Below, piece by piece: positions 58,259 through 64,000 of a stretch of 64,000 nucleotides of DNA. The translations under genes were made by a program, and so were the position numbers. The stretch lies in assembly GCF_030161375.1 (NCBI RefSeq), contig NZ_BSSQ01000019.1, forward strand, positions 248,001 to 312,000, read 5' to 3'. Source of the DNA: Paenibacillus glycanilyticus (lineage in GTDB: Bacteria; Bacillota; Bacilli; Paenibacillales; Paenibacillaceae). The notes under the pieces are model-generated. The model made no database searches, had not been told where the DNA came from, and worked only from the letters and a program-made list of their open reading frames with translations. Numbering within the stretch: position 1 is the stretch's first letter; the number at the start of each line of letters is the position of its first letter.

Positions 58259-59802
58259 ACGACCTTCTCCTCCTCAGAGTCTTCCGCATCCCGCACGCCG
58301 GCCATATACAATCCGATTTGTTCGCGGGTCGCTTCCCCTCTCGCCAATTCTCCGACCATGCGGCCGTTATAGATTACTAATATGCGGTCGGACAGCTGCA
58401 TAACCTCATCCAGGTCTTCCGAAATGAGCAAGATGCTTTTGCCTTGTCCGCGCATTTCCGTCAATAATCGGTGAACGCCCTCCGTCGCGCCGACATCCAG
58501 CCCTTGCGTCGGATGAACCGCCACCATGAAGAGCGGATCTTGCTCGACTTCCCTAGCAAACAGCAGCTTCTGCTGATTGCCCCCGGAGAGTTGTCTGACG
58601 GGCGTATCCAAACCCGGTGTCTTAACATCAAATTGCTCAACTAGCGATTGCGACCAGCTGCGGTTCGCCCTTGAACGAAGGAAGCCGAAGCGGGAACGTT
58701 CGCCCGTGCGATAAGATTTGAACAACAGATTATCCACGATGCCGAGGCTTCCGGCTAGGCCGCTTTTCATCCGGTTCTCGGGTACATGGGCAATGCCTGC
58801 TTCGATGGCTCCGCGTACCGATGCGTTTTTAAGAGGGTTGCCGTTAAACGTAATGCTTCCCTTCCGGTAAGGACGAAGTCCCGTCAGTACTTCCGCGAGC
58901 TCCTTCTGCCCGTTGCCCGCTACTCCGGCCACCCCGACGATCTCGCCTTCATGCACCTTAAACTCCATTTGATCCAGAGCTTTGCGGCCATGGTCGGCAA
59001 AGACGTCAAGCTGATCCACGATAACAAGCGGTTTGCCTTTTGGACGGCTAGCCAGCGGCTTCTGAACCGTCAACTCTTTGCCGACCATTAGCCTTGCAAG
59101 CTCGCGTTCATTCGTATCGCATGCGGCCATGCTATGGGTAAGCTTGCCTTTGCGCATGATGGAGATGCTGTCGGAGACGGCCATAACCTCTTTCAGTTTG
59201 TGAGTGGTTATAATAACCGATTTCCCCTCCGCCTTCAGCTGATCCAGCGTCACGAAGAGCTGCTCCGCTTCTCCCGGCGTAAGCACGGAAGTTGGTTCGT
59301 CCAGAATGATCAGGTCAGCGCCGCGGTACAACGTCTTCACAATCTCAACCCGCTGCTGCTCGCCGACGGACAATTGCCAGATGGGCCGGTCAACGGGAAC
59401 GGAGAGACCGAATTTGGTAGCAATCGCGTCAATCTCTTCCTGCTTGTTCTTCATCCAGCCCGGTCCGCGCCAGAACGATGATTTCTCGCCTAAAATAATA
59501 TTTTCCGCTGCCGTTAACGTTTGAACGAGCCGGAAATTTTGAAATACCATTCCGATTCCAAGCTTCATCGCATCCTTCGGCGAACGGATCTTCGCTTTCT
59601 CGCCATGAATATAAATCTCGCCGCTTGTTGGACGATAGACACCGGACAACATGCACATCATCGTGCTTTTTCCGGCTCCATTCTCTCCAAGCAATGCATG
59701 CACTTCTCCTGCTTTTGCCTTGAAATCAACCTGGTCATTGGCAACGACGGATCCGAATTGCTTGACGATGCGCTGCATTTCCACGGAGTAGGTTTCTAGC
59801 AT
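58255..59802 (-). CDS. nupO: Nucleoside ABC transporter, ATP-binding protein (two ABC domains)
   Basis: ATPase subunit of 515 residues with two ABC modules in tandem, as in RbsA/NupO. First domain: Walker A GENGAGKS (about 39), signature LSVGEQQRVE (about 145), Walker B LIILDEPTSVL. Second domain: degenerate Walker A GVAGNGQKELA (about 300), signature LSGGNQQKLL (about 405), and a Walker B-like region FMVAVHPTQGLD that lacks the usual Glu. ATG 59802 behind TAGGAGGAA. Separated from nupN by a 205-base gap full of hairpins. Confidence 0.95.
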   Translation of the reverse strand: MLETYSVEMQRIVKQFGSVVANDQVDFKAKAGEVHALLGENGAGKSTMMCMLSGVYRPTSGEIYIHGEKAKIRSPKDAMKLGIGMVFQNFRLVQTLTAAENIILGEKSSFWRGPGWMKNKQEEIDAIATKFGLSVPVDRPIWQLSVGEQQRVEIVKTLYRGADLIILDEPTSVLTPGEAEQLFVTLDQLKAEGKSVIITTHKLKEVMAVSDSISIMRKGKLTHSMAACDTNERELARLMVGKELTVQKPLASRPKGKPLVIVDQLDVFADHGRKALDQMEFKVHEGEIVGVAGVAGNGQKELAEVLTGLRPYRKGSITFNGNPLKNASVRGAIEAGIAHVPENRMKSGLAGSLGIVDNLLFKSYRTGERSRFGFLRSRANRSWSQSLVEQFDVKTPGLDTPVRQLSGGNQQKLLFAREVEQDPLFMVAVHPTQGLDVGATEGVHRLLTEMRGQGKSILLISEDLDEVMQLSDRILVIYNGRMVGELARGEATREQIGLYMAGVRDAEDSEEEKVV

Positions 59803-59818
59803 TCGCGGTTCCTCCTAA

Positions 59819-59867
59819 AAAGAATGTTCACACAAATGGACATCATTTCCGTCCATTTGTGAAGATT
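59819..59867 (-). repeat. 49-bp hairpin repeat, copy proximal to nupO
   Basis: Contains the inverted repeat CACAAATGGAC/GTCCATTTGTG (59831-59841 with 59851-59861, 11 bp). It is nearly identical to a second copy 22 bases away; the three differences are all in the loop, so stem pairing is preserved. Confidence 0.9.
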
Positions 59868-59889
59868 CTTGCTTCGTAAGCATGTGCTT

Positions 59890-59938
59890 AAAGAATGTTC
59901 ACACAAATGGACGTCATTCCAGTCCATTTGTGAAGATT
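59890..59938 (-). repeat. 49-bp hairpin repeat, copy distal to nupO
   Basis: Second copy with the same stem (59902-59912 with 59922-59932). Together with the copy at 59819 and the hairpin at 59953 it forms a three-hairpin array in the nupN-nupO intergenic region. Confidence 0.9.
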
Positions 59939-59952
59939 GATCAGGCCTATAA

Positions 59953-59986
59953 ATCAACAAATCCCTTGGGTAAGGGATTTGTTGAT
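59953..59986 (-). terminator. Stem-loop after nupN (partial terminator or mRNA-stabilising hairpin)
   Basis: A perfect 15-bp stem (59953-59967 with 59972-59986; arm ATCAACAAATCCCTT) with a 4-base loop, about 20 bases downstream of the nupN stop. It lacks a long T tract, so partial read-through into nupO is expected; such hairpins often keep binding-protein mRNA in excess. Confidence 0.65.
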
Positions 59987-60007
59987 CGGCCATTTGGCTG
60001 GTTGAGG

Positions 60008-61168
60008 TTACTGAGGAATCGTTCCTTCCACGCCTTTTACGAACCAGTTCATCTCCAAAACTTGCTCAAGACTGAGCGCTTTGCCGGCTTCCAGCTTCGA
60101 AGCGCCGGATGCATCCGTAATTGGTCCGCTGAACACATCCAGCTCGCCGCTTAGAATTTTGGCTTTCGCATCTTCAACCAGCTTCTTCACGTCGTCCGGG
60201 ATGCTAGATCCAAGCGGAGCAAGACCAACCATGCCATCCTTCATATCGCCGGAGAATTGCTCGCTTTTCCAAGTACCGTCAATGACGGACTGTACCACTT
60301 GCGTATAATACGGACCCCAGTTCCAAGTCGGGTTCGTTAAGTAAGCTTCCGGCGCATAACGGGTCATATCCGAGTCGTTGCCGCCTGCGAGCGCTCCACG
60401 TTCGGCAGCCGCTTGCAAGGTTGCGGGGGAATCTTGATAAGCGAGCAGCACGTCTGCTCCTTTGTCCAGCAAGCTGATCGCCGCTTGACGTTCCGCTGTT
60501 GGATCGTACCAGGTGTTGCTCCATACCACGTCTACTTTCGCATCCGGATTCACGCTTTGGATACCAAGGGCAAACGCATTGATGTTATAGATGACTTCGG
60601 GAATCGGGAATGCGCCAACATAGCCGATAACATTGGATTTCGTCATTTTGCCTGCGGCAATACCCGTCAGGTAACTAGCTTCATAGTTCTTGCCGAAGTA
60701 AGTACCCATGTTATCCGCTGTTTTGTATCCCGCTGTGTGCAAGAACTTCACATTCGGGAACTTCTTCGCAACATTCAGCGTGTAATCCATGTAACCAAAG
60801 CTTGTCGTGAAAATAACGTCATGGTTCTGAGCCAATTCGGTGATAACGCGTTCTGCGTCCGCGCTCTCCGGTACGTTCTCAACCGTGTCAGCTTTGATGC
60901 CAAGCTTTTCTTCCATGTACTTTCTGCCGTTGTCATGTTCGAACGTCCAACCGCCGTCCCCTGGAGGACCGATGTAGACAAATGCGACGCGCGGCATCTT
61001 CTTGCCGCTATCTGTTGCTGCCGGCTCCGTAGATGACGAAGCATTGCCGCCGCTGTTGGCCGTTTCGCTTGGCTTGTTATTGTTGTTGCTGGAACAAGCG
61101 GACAATATAACGACCATAAGTACAAGTAAAGCCAACCCCACTGAACGTGCTTTTGCAAGATGTTTCAT
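60008..61168 (-). CDS. nupN: Nucleoside-binding lipoprotein, BMP family
   Basis: Extracellular solute-binding lipoprotein of 386 residues. Signal peptide with lipobox ILSAC (Cys 25), a Ser/Asn/Gly-rich tether, then the BMP/Med fold: RVAFVYIGPPGDGGWTFEHD (about 56-75), VIFTTSFGYMDY (about 115-126) and FLHTAGYKTADN. It captures purine nucleosides outside the membrane and hands them to NupPQ. ATG 61168 behind GGGGAGGAA. The first gene of the transporter set. Confidence 0.93.
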   Translation of the reverse strand: MKHLAKARSVGLALLVLMVVILSACSSNNNNKPSETANSGGNASSSTEPAATDSGKKMPRVAFVYIGPPGDGGWTFEHDNGRKYMEEKLGIKADTVENVPESADAERVITELAQNHDVIFTTSFGYMDYTLNVAKKFPNVKFLHTAGYKTADNMGTYFGKNYEASYLTGIAAGKMTKSNVIGYVGAFPIPEVIYNINAFALGIQSVNPDAKVDVVWSNTWYDPTAERQAAISLLDKGADVLLAYQDSPATLQAAAERGALAGGNDSDMTRYAPEAYLTNPTWNWGPYYTQVVQSVIDGTWKSEQFSGDMKDGMVGLAPLGSSIPDDVKKLVEDAKAKILSGELDVFSGPITDASGASKLEAGKALSLEQVLEMNWFVKGVEGTIPQ

Positions 61169-61303
61169 ATAGTTCCTCCCCGACTCTCTATCATCATCAT
61201 GACCGGTATGGCTGATGTAGTCTCAATATACTTCCGCAATATACCAACGTCAATATATCTGACATGAGATTGGTGGAGAGGTCTAAAATTACGAAATGTC
61301 ATT

Positions 61304-61316
61304 GTGCATGATGCAC
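61304..61316. promoter_or_regulatory. Candidate operator upstream of nupN
   Basis: GTGCATGATGCAC is a perfect 13-base palindrome about 140 bases upstream of the nupN start in the pucB-nupN gap. It could bind a dimeric regulator; no regulator for it is known from this window. Confidence 0.3.
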
Positions 61317-61352
61317 GTTCAACTCATTACTCATGTAATAAAACATAACATT

Positions 61353-62000
61353 TTATCTTCGATCCCGATTTCGACGATAGCGCCGTTCCGCAACCCGAAG
61401 GCTTTGTTCGTCATCCACATCAAGCAAGAGATCCGCTTCTTCGCCACCATAAGCGATAATCTCGCCGGCATATTCCGCCGAGCTAAATAATTTCCGCGCT
61501 CCCATGTCCCCTCTCAAACCTCGAAGCGACGGAAACATCGATTGCCGAATGACGGCAGGAGGCATTACAATCCCTTCTACGGAGGATGCGGCATAATCCA
61601 GCATTGGATTGTCCTCCATAACGGCAAGAAGACGCCGCACCATGGCAGCCGTGACAAAAGGTTGGTCACCAAGCCCAATGACAACCGCATCGGATTCAGG
61701 GAGGCTGGACAGCGCGGCGTCTACTCCCGCACGAATGGAATAAGACATTCCAAGACTCGCTTCTTCGCAGACGACGATATGAAGTTGAGTAGCGTATCGG
61801 GGATCATTCCTAATCTCCTGCAGCCAGTGAAGCGGATCGTCCGGGCGGACGACCGCAAATATCCGCCCGAGCCCGCTAGCCAATAGAACACGAAGAGCCA
61901 TACTGCCGAGCGCTACGCCCGGTGAAAGCTCGAGCGGCAACTTCGGTTTGCCCATGCGGCTGCTCTGCCCCGCCGCCAAATAAATGCCGGACACGTTCAT
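61353..62000 (-). CDS. pucB: MobA-like nucleotidyltransferase (molybdenum cofactor maturation)
   Basis: MobA/MocA-type nucleotidyltransferase (215 residues), likely adding a cytidylyl group to molybdopterin for xanthine dehydrogenase. GIYLAAGQSSRMGKPKLPL at the N-terminus is the family signature and GLGDQPFV follows at about 101-108. The frame opens at 62021; ATG 62000 behind GGGGGAG is preferred. Its first 125 bases overlap the 3' end of pucA in a different frame. Confidence 0.87.
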   Translation of the reverse strand: MNVSGIYLAAGQSSRMGKPKLPLELSPGVALGSMALRVLLASGLGRIFAVVRPDDPLHWLQEIRNDPRYATQLHIVVCEEASLGMSYSIRAGVDAALSSLPESDAVVIGLGDQPFVTAAMVRRLLAVMEDNPMLDYAASSVEGIVMPPAVIRQSMFPSLRGLRGDMGARKLFSSAEYAGEIIAYGGEEADLLLDVDDEQSLRVAERRYRRNRDRR

Positions 62001-62958
62001 GTTGCTCCCCCTTTGGATCATGATCTTCTCGAACCAAACTCCGCCATTGCTTGCGTAATCCGATCAGTTCCGCGGCGATGCTAACCGCTATCTCGTAAGG
62101 ACCTTCCGCTCCGATGGACAAACCAACCGGAGCTTTGACAGCAGGAGGCGGGACTTGACCGTCAAATAATAGATCGATTCGTTTGGACGATCCCATTACT
62201 CCAATGTACCGGGGTCCGGCGGTCAATGCCCATTGAATCATTTCCCGGTCGTAATAGAGTTGATGACTGCACACGAGTACGGCATCATCATGGTTTAATT
62301 GCAATTGATTGCGCAGCCGCTCAGGCGTTCCGATATAACATTCGGCACCAGGGAAGGAACCCAGGAGGTTTGGCCGCCAATCCGCTACGATCACATGGAA
62401 GCTGCTTTGCGCAAGCAGCTGGTAGATGGGAACGGCATCCGGACCGGCTCCAAACAAAATAACTCGTTGACGGTTGGATAACAGTAGGTCGAATTCCCAA
62501 TCGGTGGCCAACTCGGAAGACTTCTCGCCTTCTTGTGCGACGATCTCATAATGAAGCTCTTCTCCCTGAAGGCTGCGAACGATCCGAACATCCCTACCGG
62601 TATCCAGCACATGAAGCGCCTCGAGCAACAGTTCTCGGAATGCGCCTGATACCGGCTCCAGCAACACCTTGATCACTCCGCCGCAACCTACGGCTTCACC
62701 CCATATCGGATCCTCGTCAGGATCCATATTGTATTCAACAACGACATAACGCCCCGTCTCGCATACGGATGAAATACGCTCGAACAGATCCGATTCTATG
62801 CAACCCGGACTTACCGTCCCGATGGACTCCCCATTAGACAAGAGCAGCATAGCCGCGCCTGCCTTGCGATACGCGTGCCCTTCTACCTCAATGACGGTTG
62901 CGAGAACTGCCGGTTGTTCAAGCTGCCTGATCGCCCGCAAGATACTGATCATATCCAT
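61876..62958 (-). CDS. pucA: XdhC-like xanthine dehydrogenase maturation factor, with C-terminal extension
   Basis: XdhC/CoxI-family protein that inserts sulfurated molybdenum cofactor into xanthine dehydrogenase. N-terminal XdhC domain (VEGHAYRKAGAAMLL about 24-38; GTVSPGCIESDL about 46-57), GVMGSS-type and IGAEGPYEIAVSIAAEL segments near the end (about 270-315), Rossmann-like ILFGAGPDAVPIY (about 185-197). ATG 62958 behind AAGGAGGG is chosen over the opening at 63000. The last 40-odd residues (from about PKGEQHERVRHL) are read through the start of pucB in another frame and look unlike the family, so the normal stop seems to be missing. Confidence 0.82.
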   Translation of the reverse strand: MDMISILRAIRQLEQPAVLATVIEVEGHAYRKAGAAMLLLSNGESIGTVSPGCIESDLFERISSVCETGRYVVVEYNMDPDEDPIWGEAVGCGGVIKVLLEPVSGAFRELLLEALHVLDTGRDVRIVRSLQGEELHYEIVAQEGEKSSELATDWEFDLLLSNRQRVILFGAGPDAVPIYQLLAQSSFHVIVADWRPNLLGSFPGAECYIGTPERLRNQLQLNHDDAVLVCSHQLYYDREMIQWALTAGPRYIGVMGSSKRIDLLFDGQVPPPAVKAPVGLSIGAEGPYEIAVSIAAELIGLRKQWRSLVREDHDPKGEQHERVRHLFGGGAEQPHGQTEVAARAFTGRSARQYGSSCSIG

Positions 62959-63021
62959 CTGGCAATCCCTCCTTCCAAGCCGATCCAGGATGTCGGTCAC
63001 AAACTAGCAGACCTTGCGAAT

Positions 63022-64000
63022 TTACAGTCTTGCCAGCAATTCCTTTAGGGTCCGGTCTGCCTCCCGCAAAACTAGCGGCTTATCGACCGTCTTCATAATG
63101 CGTCTCTCCATCACGATTTGACCGTCGATCATAACGGTATCTACATCACCGCGCGTAGCTGCGTACACTACTCTCGAATACCAGTCCGCATCAAATGAAG
63201 GATAGACATGGAAATCTTCCAAATCAAGCAACTGCAAATCGGCCAGCTTGCCAACCTCAATACTTCCGATTTGGTTCTCCAATCCAAGAACATGCGCCCC
63301 GCCCATTGTCGCCATACGCAATACTTTCTTGGCGTCCATTACGGTTGGACCATGCTGCACCTTTTGAATGAAAGCCGTTAGCCGCATTTCCTGGAACATA
63401 TCCAGGTTATTGTTGCAAGGCGCGCCATCCGCTCCAATCCCAACATGGATACCTTCTTCCAATAATGCCGGCACCTCGGCAATACCGGATGCCAGCTTAA
63501 GATTAGAACCCGGGCAATGCGTCACCTTAACGCCTCTTTCCCAAATAATCCGTTTTTCCTCATCATCCAGCCATATGCTATGCGCCAGAATGAGATTTGG
63601 CTTCGCGAGACCGATATGATCGAGATAAACCACGTTGCGCATGCCGCGCTCCGATTCTACGATCGAAATCTCTTCCTTGTTCTCCGACGCATGGGTATGT
63701 ACCTTCACGCCGTATTGTGCCGACAAGTCTCTTACGCCAACGAGCAAATCTTCCGTGCAAGAAACTACAAACCGCGGACAAAACGCGTATTCAATTCGCC
63801 CGCCAGCAGCGCCATGCCACTTCTCAAGCAGCTCCACGCTCTCCTTCAGCGACTGCTCCGTCTTTTCTTGAAGCGCTAGAGGCACCTCGGTTCCGTGATC
63901 CATCATGACCTTGCCGGATACCGCCCGTATACCGCTCTCCAGAATAGCCTGGAAGGCGGATTCGGTATGGTTAACCGTCTCCATATCGAGAATGGTTGTC
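63022..64000 (-). CDS. Amidohydrolase, purine/aminopyrimidine deaminase-like (5' end outside the window)
   Basis: C-terminal part of a metal-dependent deaminase; the frame remains open through 64000 and the start lies beyond the edge. Visible motifs: VHTHASENKEE (metal His region), ILAHSIWLDD, HCPGSNLKLASG and GIGADGAPCNNNLD with the metal Asp, as in the Atz/Trz/SAH-deaminase and guanine deaminase group. Beside the purine genes it might deaminate guanine, 5'-deoxyadenosine or a related base. Two in-frame ATGs in the window (for example 63984) are internal. Confidence 0.83.
   Translation of the reverse strand, partial: TTILDMETVNHTESAFQAILESGIRAVSGKVMMDHGTEVPLALQEKTEQSLKESVELLEKWHGAAGGRIEYAFCPRFVVSCTEDLLVGVRDLSAQYGVKVHTHASENKEEISIVESERGMRNVVYLDHIGLAKPNLILAHSIWLDDEEKRIIWERGVKVTHCPGSNLKLASGIAEVPALLEEGIHVGIGADGAPCNNNLDMFQEMRLTAFIQKVQHGPTVMDAKKVLRMATMGGAHVLGLENQIGSIEVGKLADLQLLDLEDFHVYPSFDADWYSRVVYAATRGDVDTVMIDGQIVMERRIMKTVDKPLVLREADRTLKELLARL

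Noticed and set aside
59819..59938. Possible CRISPR-like repeat pair near nupO
   Set aside because: Only two units, each a stem-loop by itself, 22-base spacing with no spacer series and no cas genes.
60413..61036. 207-codon plus-strand frame opposite nupN
   Set aside because: Antisense shadow of a BMP lipoprotein; not supported by motifs or ribosome site.
61169..61352. Purine riboswitch or PurR/PucR box in front of nupN
   Set aside because: I looked for a guanine/adenine aptamer core and for a known PucR motif and found neither; only a short palindrome is present.
61876..63000. PucA start at 63000 and PucB start at 62021
   Set aside because: Starts 62958 and 62000 have far better ribosome sites and give normal family N-termini.

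Overview
The window looks like chromosomal DNA from a Paenibacillus-like member of the Bacillota. Ribosome binding sites are strong (AGGAGG type), TTG and GTG starts are frequent, base composition is mixed but near 50% G+C, and several gene families are typical of that group (FosB with its presumed bacillithiol chemistry, the puc/nup purine genes, a YolD-like protein, DUF4309, LysM and SH3b cell-wall proteins). The genus call is an inference from gene content. I see no rRNA, tRNA, transposase, phage module or CRISPR array.

Layout. 1-2.8 kb: an AraC regulator fused to a siderophore-binding domain, then a perfect Fur box and a ferredoxin/flavodoxin-NADP reductase (iron response). 2.9-7.5 kb: a tRNA-dihydrouridine synthase, then a LysR regulator divergent from two overlapping paralogous cytosine-deaminase-like amidohydrolases. 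7.8-9.2 kb: two convergent, overlapping paralogous aspartate/glutamate racemases. 9.3-16.1 kb: a Dlt-like surface-modification operon (transglutaminase-fold protein, adenylation enzyme, carrier protein, MBOAT acyltransferase, SGNH-like protein with Cys at the Ser position, lipoprotein) followed by a secreted DUF4309 protein. 16.2-20.3 kb: ankyrin and NIPSNAP proteins, a cell-wall amidase and a LysM membrane protein. 20.3-23.5 kb: an AraC-regulated sugar or inositol-type oxidoreductase/isomerase pair. 23.5-30.6 kb: small housekeeping and stress genes (YolD-like, MsrA, a MerR-controlled SDR, a Nudix fusion, a MerR-methyltransferase fusion, FosB). 30.6-32.4 kb: a decayed stretch with an ABC-permease fragment and a NosL-like pseudogene carrying an exact 130-bp tandem duplication. 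32.4-34.3 kb: an AAA+ ATPase paired with a membrane TPR protein. 34.4-45.4 kb: assorted metabolic and cell-envelope genes.

45.5-64 kb: a nearly uninterrupted leftward purine-salvage and catabolism locus. In order of transcription it holds an amidohydrolase (cut by the window edge), pucA and pucB (XdhC-like and MobA-like molybdenum-cofactor maturation), nupN-O-P-Q (BMP-type nucleoside ABC importer), pucC-D-E (xanthine dehydrogenase), uraD, urate oxidase, pucM, pucH (allantoinase), pucF (allantoate amidohydrolase), pucG (ureidoglycine-glyoxylate aminotransferase) and add (adenosine deaminase). Together they would import nucleosides, deaminate them, oxidise hypoxanthine/xanthine to urate and break urate down to ammonia, CO2 and glycine. 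An 8-oxoguanine deaminase at 37.8-39.2 kb fits the same theme. No PucR-type regulator or uracil/xanthine permease is visible here.

The points I find most worth following are the non-standard Dlt-like operon with a Cys-for-Ser SGNH protein, the AAA+/TPR membrane pair, the two CodA-like paralogues that lack the catalytic Glu, a metallophosphoesterase that seems to start at an AUC codon, the duplicated hairpins between nupN and nupO, and the long pucA/pucB overlap.
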